Shown here: piece by piece, positions 1 to 7,497 of the stretch
Numbering within the stretch: the first letter of the stretch is position 1
Layout of the letters: every line of letters begins with the position of its first letter
Assembly: GCA_947466005.1 (NCBI GenBank)
Contig: CANIBV010000067.1
Coordinates: 1-8,917, forward strand
Reading direction: 5' to 3'
DNA: 8,917 nt
Source of the DNA: Spartobacteria bacterium
Lineage (GTDB): Bacteria > Verrucomicrobiota > Verrucomicrobiia > Chthoniobacterales > UBA6821
Position numbers and translations under genes: made by a program
Notes under the pieces: generated by a model
Told to the model about the DNA's origin: nothing
What the model saw: the letters and a program-made list of their open reading frames with translations, nothing else
The model's database searches: none

Positions 1-134
1 GGCCACGCCTGTTCGGATGCATCGCGCAACTCGGCAGGCTCCGCGGTGGAGGATACCGATGAAAGGAGTAATCGGAGGCCGGACTGACCCGCCGCCTCAT
101 CCAACAGGTCGTTATGGCCGCCGGAGTAGGTCAT
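1..134 (-). CDS. Unidentified protein, N-terminal 44 residues only (runs off left edge)
   Basis: A frame opens with ATG at 134-132 and stays open to the window edge. It encodes 44 residues beginning MTYSGGHNDLLDEAAGQSG, followed by a Leu/Ser-rich stretch and an acidic, Ala-rich segment. The composition looks like a normal soluble protein start, not a random frame. It overlaps the last 23 bp of the upstream aminotransferase gene on the same strand, the kind of junction seen elsewhere in this operon. A possible AGGAA ribosome site lies about 13 nt before the ATG, which is weak, so translational coupling is likely. I do not recognise the family from so short a piece. It has no signal peptide or membrane segment. 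An alternative minus-strand frame starting at ATG 100-98 is also open but gives an Arg/Pro-rich, unnatural-looking peptide. Confidence 0.5.
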   Translation of the reverse strand, partial: MTYSGGHNDLLDEAAGQSGLRLLLSSVSSTAEPAELRDASEQAW

Positions 135-990
135 GGGATCGGAGGTATTCCTGAGAAAGCCTCAGCGCCGGCGAAGAATCGGCAAGCTTCCTTCCGTCAA
201 CTCCGGCGACAGGCATCACGCCGAGGCGCGAATTGGTGACAGCCATGGCGATGGCGCGGAGGAGGTCACGAGGCGTGAGTTCACGTTCCTCCACTCTGGT
301 GTGGCGCCGCACCCACTCCAGCACGGCTCCAGATCTCGCACCTGCGGTTGCCCCCGGTGACGAAGGGGGGGAGCAGAGAACGCTTCCTGATTTCAGTGGC
401 ATCCAGACGAGCAGATTCCCCATAGCGCAGGAGAGCACCCTGCCCTTTGCATTAAGGACGATTGCCTCATCGGCGCCAAGTCCCAGTGCCGACTCGAGCG
501 CCCGGACATGAGCCTCGTAGTTGCCGCTCTTCTCACCCCAGCCCTCTCCGAGAAATGGTTTCTCCAAGAGGTGGAGCTGCATCCCCTTGGCGAGCTTGGC
601 AGGCGAAGGAAAGACCACCCCCTCCCATGCCACAAAACAAGCGGACGTTCGAACTGCCGAGGCCGGCGCCCCTGGGCCGGCCGTGAGGTAGAGACGCAGC
701 ATCCCGTCGGGAAGCTCAATCGTTGGAAGAGTACGGAGAAATCCGCGCAGCGCGGAGGCCAGGGATCGACTGAGAGGAATTCCCTTTGAGGCCGCGGAGA
801 CCGCGAGTAGAGCAAGATGCTCCGAGGTGAGGAGCGGCAACCCGTTGCGTACGGCGATGCTTTCAAAGACATGCTGGCCGTAACGGAATCCGCGATCAGC
901 TAGGGGGATGCCTCCCTGGAAAGGGGTGATCGCACAGCCATCCCAGCACCAGGACCTGAGTGCCGCCGCCTTGGTACTGCTCGTTTTCAC
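112..990 (-). CDS. Class IV PLP-dependent aminotransferase, 4-amino-4-deoxychorismate lyase-like
   Basis: The 292-residue protein belongs to the fold-type IV PLP enzymes (branched-chain aminotransferase, D-amino acid aminotransferase, aminodeoxychorismate lyase PabC). The family N-terminal signature is seen as IPLADRGFRYGQHVFESI near residues 28-45. The PLP-binding lysine is probably Lys154 in GEKSGNY, followed by the typical GADEAIVLNAKGRVL segment. The phosphate-binding region is TNSRLGVMPV near 252-261. The MPV ending and small size lean towards PabC, which makes p-aminobenzoate for folate, but an amino-acid transaminase cannot be excluded. One oddity is that the usual acidic A-D/E-E motif before the TNS segment reads Ala-Ile-Ala. 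I chose GTG 990-988 because it is the only reasonable in-frame start after the regulator gene ends at 1001. It has AGGAG 13 nt upstream. The frame stays open further upstream, but there it only shadows the regulator. Confidence 0.85.
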   Translation of the reverse strand: MKTSSTKAAALRSWCWDGCAITPFQGGIPLADRGFRYGQHVFESIAVRNGLPLLTSEHLALLAVSAASKGIPLSRSLASALRGFLRTLPTIELPDGMLRLYLTAGPGAPASAVRTSACFVAWEGVVFPSPAKLAKGMQLHLLEKPFLGEGWGEKSGNYEAHVRALESALGLGADEAIVLNAKGRVLSCAMGNLLVWMPLKSGSVLCSPPSSPGATAGARSGAVLEWVRRHTRVEERELTPRDLLRAIAMAVTNSRLGVMPVAGVDGRKLADSSPALRLSQEYLRSHDLLRRP

Positions 991-1000
991 TGGCGGAACA

Positions 1001-2451
<1,451 letters not shown>

Positions 2452-2455
<4 letters not shown>

Positions 2456-3273
2456 GATAGAAGGGATGGCGCGACGGGATTGTCCTTGGCCCCGCCGTAG
2501 CGGCGGTCCCTGGCCTGGTAATCCGCGATCGCGGCAATGAGGTCTGCCGGTCCGAAATCGGGCCAGAGCTTCTGCGTCACATGGATCTCGGTGTAGCTCA
2601 ACTGCCAGAGCAGGAAGTTCGATAGTCGCATCTCCCCGGAGGTCCTGATGAGGAGATCAGGATCAGGCATGTGGCGGGTGTAGAGATGCCCGGAAATCAT
2701 TCCCGCCGTGATCTCATCTGGATTGGTCTCGCCGGAACGTACCTCGACGGCGATCTCCTTGACGGCATCGACGATCTCGTCACGCCCCCCGTAATTCAGC
2801 GCGAGCGTGAGGGTGAGTTGCGTGTTGTGCGCCGTCTCGGCGATGGCCCTCTCCAATCTCTTGCGCACAGGCACCGGAAGATCCTGCGTGCGGCCGATTG
2901 CCGCGAGGCGGACGCCGTTCTCATTCATCAGCGCCACCTTTTCGGAAAGGAACATCTCCAGCAGCAGCATGAGCCCGGCCACCTCGTGGGCTGGGCGTTT
3001 CCAGTTCTCCGTGGAAAAGGCGTAGAGGGTCAGGTAGCGGACTCCGGCCTCGATGCAGGCGTCCGCGACCTTCTGGACGGACTGCGATCCCTGCTCATGC
3101 CCCTTCAGGCGGGACCATCCGCGTTCGCGGGCCCAGCGGCCATTGCCATCCATGATGATGGCGATGTGCTGCGGGACTTCGTTGGCCTCCGCGGAAGCAA
3201 AGCCTGCCTCCCTCTTCGGCTCGGAGGAATGATTCACTGGCAGAACGGGATGAGCGCGGAGCATTCTCTCCAC
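2452..3273 (-). CDS. uppS: Isoprenyl transferase (undecaprenyl diphosphate synthase)
   Basis: This cis-prenyltransferase condenses isopentenyl diphosphate units onto farnesyl diphosphate to make the C55 carrier lipid for peptidoglycan and other envelope polymers. The protein has 273 residues. Visible motifs are HIAIIMDGNGRWA at 36-48 with the catalytic Asp42, the YAFSTENW segment, and RTSGEMRLSNFLLWQLSY from residue 210, which binds the isopentenyl diphosphate pyrophosphate and Mg. The C-terminal WPDF is also typical. About 15 residues before the core are extra compared with the E. coli enzyme. The start is GTG at 3273-3271, with AAGG 7 nt upstream. An in-frame ATG at 3264 is the alternative and would remove only three residues. 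The gene lies 9 nt after purA and shares 4 bp with the next gene. The cdsA gene that often follows uppS is absent here. Confidence 0.96.
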
Positions 3274-3280
3274 ATCCTCA

Positions 3281-3284
3281 CCTT
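3281..3284 (-). promoter_or_regulatory. Ribosome binding site for uppS
   Basis: The minus strand reads TAAGGTGAGGAT immediately before the GTG start at 3273. The AAGG overlaps the purA TAA stop and sits 7 nt from the GTG. This spacing supports GTG 3273 over the internal ATG at 3264 and suggests that uppS translation is coupled to purA. Confidence 0.5.
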
Positions 3285-4557
3285 ACAGATGGATGGTCTG
3301 ATCACGGCCGGGGCCGACGCTCACAATCGCGAGCTTCGCCCCGCTCAGTTTCGCGAGGGTCTCAGCGTAGCGGCGTGCCTTCACCGGGAGATCCTTGTAC
3401 TTGCGAATCGAATCGGTCGGCGTGAGCCAGCCGGGCATGGAGGTGTAGACAGGGCGGCAGCGAGCAAGCTCGCCGGCATCCGTGGGGGGCGTGTCGAGCA
3501 CGGGTCCCTTGCCATCGATGCGGTAGCCGGTACAGATGCGGATCTCCTCGAGGCCGTCGAGGCCGTCCAGATTGGTGATGGCCATCACGTCGACGCCGTT
3601 GACCATGGTGGCGTAGCGGGTCGCCACGGCATCAAACCATCCGCAGCGGCGGGCGCGTCCGGTGGTGGATCCAAACTCGCGCCCCATGTTGTGGAGCATA
3701 TCGCCGATCACCTCTTCCTCGGTGGGGAGAGGCCCCTCCCCGACGCGGGTCGTGTAGGCCTTGACCACGCCGATCACCTCGTCGATCCGGTTCGGAGCGA
3801 CGCCGGAGCCGGTGCAGGCACCGCCGGAGGTCGTGTTGGAGCTGGTGACAAAGGGGTAAGTGCCGTGATCGATGTCGAGGAAGGTTCCCTGGGCACCCTC
3901 GAAAAGGATTTCTTTCTTGGACTCCATCGCCTTGTGGAGGTAGGTGACCGTATTGGTCACGAAGGGCTTCAGGACCTTCGCTGCGGCGATGTAATCGGCC
4001 AGCACCTTGGCTCCGTTGACCGGCTTGCCGCCGAGGCTCTTGATCACGGCGTTGTTCTCACGGATCCTGAGAGCCAGTTTCTGCTTGAAGACCTCGGGGC
4101 GAATCAGGTCGGCCATGCGCAGGCCGGTGCGGGCGGCCTTGTCCCCGTAGGCGGGGCCGATGCCGCGCTTCGTCGTGCCGATCTTGTTCTTTCCCTTGAG
4201 GGCCTCGCGGCGCTCGTCGATCGACCGGTGGTAGGGCATCACGAGGTGGGCGCTGTCGCTGATCAGGAGATTCTTGTCGACCTTGATGCCGCGCTTGCGC
4301 AGGCCCTGGATCTCCTCGACAAGGGCGACAGGATCGATGACGACACCGTTGCCGATGACGCAGATCTTTCCCTTGCGGAGAATGCCCGAAGGGATCAGGT
4401 GGAGGACGTACTTCTTGTCGCCGTCAACAATGGTGTGGCCGGCGTTGTTGCCTCCTTGGCTGCGAACCACGATATCGACCCCGCCGGTCAGGACATCGAT
4501 GATTTTTCCTTTGCCTTCATCCCCCCACTGGGATCCTACGAGAATGGTGTTTGACAT
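3283..4557 (-). CDS. purA: Adenylosuccinate synthetase
   Basis: PurA joins IMP and aspartate using GTP to form adenylosuccinate, the first committed step from IMP to AMP in the cytoplasm. The 424-residue length is normal for bacteria. Residues 8-18 carry the P-loop signature GSQWGDEGKGK with the catalytic Asp13. GGNNAGHT at 35-42 supplies the catalytic His41. The IMP-contact segments GTTKRGIGPAYGDKAART and EGAQGTFLDIDHGTYPFVT are also present. The guanine-recognition motif, TKLD in E. coli, reads TNLD here with Asn329. The protein ends QTIHL, slightly shorter than E. coli PurA. The ATG at 4557 fits the family N terminus exactly, but no Shine-Dalgarno sequence precedes it. A terminator-like hairpin ends only 12 nt upstream. 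It appears to be the first gene of the minus-strand operon that continues into uppS. Confidence 0.98.
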   Translation of the reverse strand: MSNTILVGSQWGDEGKGKIIDVLTGGVDIVVRSQGGNNAGHTIVDGDKKYVLHLIPSGILRKGKICVIGNGVVIDPVALVEEIQGLRKRGIKVDKNLLISDSAHLVMPYHRSIDERREALKGKNKIGTTKRGIGPAYGDKAARTGLRMADLIRPEVFKQKLALRIRENNAVIKSLGGKPVNGAKVLADYIAAAKVLKPFVTNTVTYLHKAMESKKEILFEGAQGTFLDIDHGTYPFVTSSNTTSGGACTGSGVAPNRIDEVIGVVKAYTTRVGEGPLPTEEEVIGDMLHNMGREFGSTTGRARRCGWFDAVATRYATMVNGVDVMAITNLDGLDGLEEIRICTGYRIDGKGPVLDTPPTDAGELARCRPVYTSMPGWLTPTDSIRKYKDLPVKARRYAETLAKLSGAKLAIVSVGPGRDQTIHL

Positions 4558-4562
4558 AATGG

Positions 4563-4613
4563 TTACGCGAAAAAGCCGGACCAGAGTCCGGCCGAGTGGA
4601 CAAAAATCGCCAT
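4563..4613 (-). other. Possible 16-residue leader ORF upstream of purA
   Basis: A short minus-strand frame, MAIFVHSAGLWSGFFA, begins with ATG at 4613-4611 and stops at TAA 4565-4563, 5 nt before the purA ATG. It is not in the purA frame. The terminator-like hairpin lies wholly inside it, so ribosome movement through this frame could in principle affect hairpin folding. It has no Shine-Dalgarno sequence, and an open frame this short can occur by chance. It may also lie partly upstream of the true transcription start. Confidence 0.2.
4570..4592 (-). terminator. Intrinsic-terminator-like hairpin in the purA leader
   Basis: On the minus strand a perfect 7-bp stem, GCCGGAC / GTCCGGC, encloses a TCTG loop and is directly followed by TTTTT. 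This is a standard rho-independent terminator shape in that direction only, since the plus strand has no T-run after the stem. It lies 12 nt before the purA ATG. No minus-strand gene lies between it and the efflux gene at 6024-7490, which ends far upstream. It is therefore either a leader attenuator for the purA operon, a stop for read-through or antisense RNA arriving from the right, or a 5' stabilising hairpin. The structure is seen directly; the role is inferred. Confidence 0.55.
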
Positions 4614-4746
4614 TTACAGAAGAAAGGGCAAGAAAATAACCTTCCCTGCGGCTCTGGTGATCAGGAGGAACCCCCCGATTCCCCCCCGTGGAGTTGCTGT
4701 GGGATTAGCCTTTGACGGGGTCTCCTTCTTGCCTTCAAGTGATCTC

Positions 4747-5364
4747 GTGAAGCCCTATTTCCTCCTCCCCAACTTGCCCCGGCCTCCCCTCAGCGTACGC
4801 GCAATCACCCTGATGCTCGCCCTCCTCACATCTCTCCTCCCCTCCTGTGCTAGGGCCAAGTATGAATCACCCTCCTACACGGTCGTGCAGAAGGAGGGCT
4901 CTTTCGAGGTCAGGGACTACCCCGAACTCACCTTGGTCTCCACTCCGATGCAGAAACGCGGAGCGGACGGCTCTTTCATGAAGCTCTTCCGCTTCATCCA
5001 GGGTCGGAACGACCGCGCTGAGAAGATCTCCATGACGACCCCGGTGCTGATGAGCGGCACCGGATCGGGAACAATGAGCTTCGTGATCCCCAAAGAGGTG
5101 GCGCAGCGGGGTACCCCAACACCATCCAACACCGATCTCACGGTATGCACTAAGTCCGCGGGACGCTACGCCGTCTACCGTTTCTCCGGCTCCAGCAGGC
5201 CGGCCCCGAGCGAGGCGGCGGCGCTCAAGCTTCAGGACTGGAGTGCGTCGCAGCAACTCGCCGTTGAGGGGACGCCCATCTTTGCCTACTACAATCCTCC
5301 CTGGACCCCTGGGTTCCTGCGCCGCAACGAGGTGTTGCTCCGCCTGGCCCGGAAAGCTCCCTGA
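4747..5364 (+). CDS. SOUL-family haem-binding-like lipoprotein
   Basis: The protein matches the SOUL/HBP family. After the signal it begins YESPSYTVVQKEGSFEVRDY and continues with GSFMKLFRFIQGRNDRAEKI and SMTTPVLMSG, then the PWTPGFLRRNEVLLRL C-terminal segment. These are hallmark SOUL segments. Animal members bind haem or tetrapyrroles, but the role in bacteria is poorly known. A hydrophobic stretch, LMLALLTSLLPSC, ends in a lipobox-like Pro-Ser-Cys, so the mature protein is probably lipid-anchored in the envelope. The start is uncertain. GTG 4747 gives 205 residues with the Cys at 34, a somewhat long signal but with Lys and Arg in the n-region. The same frame extends back to a GTG at 4657, which would put about 60 residues before the Cys. 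ATG 4813 would leave too short a signal with no positive charge. None of these has a good ribosome site. Confidence 0.85.
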   Translation: MKPYFLLPNLPRPPLSVRAITLMLALLTSLLPSCARAKYESPSYTVVQKEGSFEVRDYPELTLVSTPMQKRGADGSFMKLFRFIQGRNDRAEKISMTTPVLMSGTGSGTMSFVIPKEVAQRGTPTPSNTDLTVCTKSAGRYAVYRFSGSSRPAPSEAAALKLQDWSASQQLAVEGTPIFAYYNPPWTPGFLRRNEVLLRLARKAP

Positions 5365-5396
5365 GCGGCAGCAAAACTGTACAACTCAAGCGCGCC

Positions 5397-5960
5397 ATGC
5401 ACCTCTGGCTTTCCCCGCACGATGCCAGGGTTCGGGCCCTGCGAGCGCAGGGTGAGCTGGCTTACGGGTTTGCCCGGACTCCGTTCGGAGGCTGCTTGGC
5501 TCTGACAACGGGCGACCACCTGCTAGCGCTCTACTTCGCGGAGGAGAGGGAGGAGGGGATCGCCTTGGTGCGGGAAAAATGGCCCACCGCAGTCCTCCGG
5601 CCTGCAACGGCAGCAGATGAAGTGATGGCCCGCATTTTTGATCAGCCCGACTCAATCTCCCTGATGGCGATCGGCACACCGTTCCAACTCACAGTCTGGA
5701 AATACCTGTGCAGCATCCCGGAGGGGAAGACACTCACGTACGGCGAGGTGGCAAAAGCGATCGGACGCCCGACTGCAGCCCGCGCCGTGGGTCAGGCCGT
5801 GGGGGCTAACGAAATCGCCCTGCTGATCCCGTGCCATCGGGTCGTCTCCCGGGGTAAGTCCGGAGGGAAACTCAGCGGCTACCGCTGGGGTGTGAAGAGA
5901 AAGAAGACTCTCCTAGCCTGGGAACTCTCGCGGAGAGACCCGCTGAAGATGCCGTTTTGA
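5397..5960 (+). CDS. ogt: Methylated-DNA--protein-cysteine S-methyltransferase (O6-alkylguanine-DNA alkyltransferase)
   Basis: This suicide DNA-repair protein moves an alkyl group from O6-alkylguanine to its own cysteine. The 187-residue protein has an N-terminal ribonuclease-H-like part with FGGCLALTTGDHLLALYF at 30-47. The catalytic domain runs from TPFQLTVWKYLCSIPEGKTL. Seen residues are Tyr115 in TYGEVAKAIGRP, the arginine finger at Arg129, the Asn138 hinge, and active-site Cys146 in the signature IPCHRVV. SGGKLSGYRWGVKRKKTLLAWE-type residues close the domain. There is no AdaA or AraC-like domain, so this is the stand-alone Ogt/MGMT type, not full Ada. It starts 32 nt after the SOUL gene on the same strand and may be co-transcribed. 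The ATG at 5397 has no clear ribosome site. The symbol ogt is by family; adaB-like would be an equal choice. Confidence 0.93.
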   Translation: MHLWLSPHDARVRALRAQGELAYGFARTPFGGCLALTTGDHLLALYFAEEREEGIALVREKWPTAVLRPATAADEVMARIFDQPDSISLMAIGTPFQLTVWKYLCSIPEGKTLTYGEVAKAIGRPTAARAVGQAVGANEIALLIPCHRVVSRGKSGGKLSGYRWGVKRKKTLLAWELSRRDPLKMPF

Positions 5961-6023
5961 CTGCGCGAAGAGTCGAAGGTCGGAGTTGGGGGATTCAGGT
6001 TTCAGCGGTTCCCTAGAACGCTC

Positions 6024-7490
6024 TTACGCCTTCGGTAGGGGCAGTAGCACGGCCTCGTCGCGGAAGCGCATTGCAGAGGACCGCTGGCCGATGCTCTCTC
6101 CCAGTGCTAGGAAGAGATCGATCCGGTTGTTGAGCCTGAGTAGGCGCGTGTTCATCAGGACACTCTCGGCGGCCAGCATGCTTCGCTGGGCCTGCAGGAG
6201 CGAGACGATGTCGATCTGGCCGGATTTGTATCGGATGGTGGCGATCCGGTAGGCTTCGCGCAGTTCCCCGAGCGCCTTCTCCTGGAGTTGTTCGCGGGAG
6301 ACAAGTGTGGCCTCGTTGGAAAGCGTGTTCTCGACCTCCCGGAATGCTGTGAGCACCTGCTGGGCATAGACGGCCGCTGCGGTGTCGCGCTGCGCTTTGG
6401 TGAGCTTCACGTTCCCGGAAATTCTGCCGCCGTCGAGAATAGGAGCAGTGAGGTTGGCCGCCACCGTGTAGAGGAAGCTTTTGTCGCTCGTGATGTCCTG
6501 AAGCAGGACCGAAGGCGTCCCTGCCGTGGAGGTGAGGGCCAGCCTGGGAAGCCTCTCCGTTTTGGCGGAGAAGAGGCGATTTTCCGAAGCGAAGAGATTC
6601 CAGTCGGCCGCACGCAGGTCGGGACGGCGCAGAAGCAATTCCGAGGGCAACCCGGCTGGAACCTCGGGAATGAGGCGTGGGAAGGAGGCGCGCCGGTTCT
6701 CCAGTTCTGCGGAGGGATAACGGCCGAGCAGAGTCTCAAGGGAGCGCTTGGCATCGGCGTAGTTCTGCTGTCGCTGGACAAGATTCGCCTCAGCGGTGAT
6801 CTCGTCTGCACTGCTGAGGTGGACGTCAAACGAGGAAACTGCGCCGTTGTCATAACGTGCCTTGGCCAGATCCCGCGTTTTGCGGAGACTGGCCAGCGTC
6901 TCCTCGGCGATACGAACCTGCTCGCGGCTCTCGATCACGGCGAACCACCCCTTGGCCGCCTGCCCGGCAAGCGAGAGCCGCGCTCCCTCGTAGGTGAATG
7001 TCGCGGAGGCTGCATCTGCCTTGGAGGCCTTGGAAAGGGACCTGAGGCGACCCCAGACATCCAGTTCCCAGCTGAGGGCAAGGTTGAGGGTGTAGTTCCA
7101 GTTGCCCGGGGAGGTCTGATAGTTGACCGACCGCGCGCTGTAGAGAGGGGTGTCATTGACCGACGCGCCAGCCCTGACCCCCATCTGGGGATAGAGGTCC
7201 GCGGACGCCACGCGGGAGTTCGCAACGGCGGCCTGAAGACGGCCTGCCGCAGCCTTCAGGTCGTAGTTATCGGTGAGGACGCCCCTCACCACGGAATCGA
7301 GCATTGGGTCGTGGAAGGTGGAGAGCCATCCGGAAGGAGCGAGAGGGGATTTCAGGCCCGTTGCCTTCCATTCCTGCGGAACGGCCACGGGTGATGACGG
7401 CTCCTTCTTGCGGGGCGTGGAGCAACTTGGTATGGCGAGGGCAAGCATCAGTGCCGTCAACGAGATGTGTCTGGTCATTGAGCGGTCCAT
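6024..7490 (-). CDS. Outer-membrane efflux lipoprotein, NodT/OprM type (TolC superfamily)
   Basis: This 488-residue protein should form the trimeric outer-membrane and periplasmic channel of a tripartite pump. A short signal leads to the lipobox AIPSC with Cys23. Typical NodT-family landmarks follow: WLSTFHDPMLDSVV, then NYDLKAAAGRLQAA, SWELDVWGRLRSL, LPSELLLRRPDLRAADWN, and TAPILDGGR before the second OEP repeat. Long Ala/Leu/Glu/Arg-rich helical stretches between these fit the two outer-membrane efflux (OEP) repeats. I chose ATG 7490, which follows the macB-like stop after 7 nt. A longer frame back to 7571 only overlaps the permease gene and would spoil the signal peptide. ATG 7478 is also possible and still leaves a signal. 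The tight spacing to the MacB-like gene makes it the likely outer-membrane partner of that permease. Confidence 0.93.
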   Translation of the reverse strand: MDRSMTRHISLTALMLALAIPSCSTPRKKEPSSPVAVPQEWKATGLKSPLAPSGWLSTFHDPMLDSVVRGVLTDNYDLKAAAGRLQAAVANSRVASADLYPQMGVRAGASVNDTPLYSARSVNYQTSPGNWNYTLNLALSWELDVWGRLRSLSKASKADAASATFTYEGARLSLAGQAAKGWFAVIESREQVRIAEETLASLRKTRDLAKARYDNGAVSSFDVHLSSADEITAEANLVQRQQNYADAKRSLETLLGRYPSAELENRRASFPRLIPEVPAGLPSELLLRRPDLRAADWNLFASENRLFSAKTERLPRLALTSTAGTPSVLLQDITSDKSFLYTVAANLTAPILDGGRISGNVKLTKAQRDTAAAVYAQQVLTAFREVENTLSNEATLVSREQLQEKALGELREAYRIATIRYKSGQIDIVSLLQAQRSMLAAESVLMNTRLLRLNNRIDLFLALGESIGQRSSAMRFRDEAVLLPLPKA

Positions 7491-7497
7491 GGGACGA

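Larger units (their letters stand above)
4558..4746. promoter_or_regulatory. Divergent intergenic region between purA and the SOUL lipoprotein gene
   Basis: These 189 bases separate a minus-strand and a plus-strand gene, so promoters for both should lie here. Positions 4602-4640 are clearly richer in A+T than the rest of the window. Plus strand: TGGACA at 4597-4602 matches a -35 box in five of six positions, but the -10 position 17 nt later (AAGAAA) is poor. Minus strand: TTGCCC with a 17-nt spacer to GATTTT (4603-4608) is a weak candidate that would start RNA just before the hairpin. A strong AGGAGG ribosome site lies at 4663-4668 on the plus strand without an ordinary in-frame start codon at normal distance. 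There are C-runs of 6 (4671-4676) and 7 (4681-4687). The exact promoters are not established. Confidence 0.4.

Noticed and set aside
365..371. Run of seven G bases (C on the coding strand) within the aminotransferase gene as a phase-variation site
   Set aside because: The frame is intact through the run and the protein motifs continue on both sides. One such run in GC-rich DNA is not evidence of switching.
2671..4554. A 627-codon open frame on the plus strand opposite purA and uppS
   Set aside because: It mirrors codons of two certain minus-strand genes in GC-rich DNA. Its translation is a low-complexity Ala/Gly/Asp/His/Val-rich string without family motifs.
5822..5836. Sigma-54-like GG-N10-GC match on the minus strand (TGGCAC element)
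   Set aside because: It falls on the codons of the conserved PCHR active-site motif of the alkyltransferase and points antisense to the coding strand, with no minus-strand gene to drive nearby.
5961..6023. Possible bidirectional terminator between the convergent alkyltransferase and efflux genes
   Set aside because: Only a weak 5-bp GGGGA/TCCCT pairing with a long loop and no T-run is visible, so a terminator is not supported.
6288..7394. A 368-codon plus-strand open frame opposite the efflux lipoprotein gene
   Set aside because: The minus strand has clear NodT-family motifs throughout. The plus-strand product is Gly/Arg-rich with no recognisable domain.
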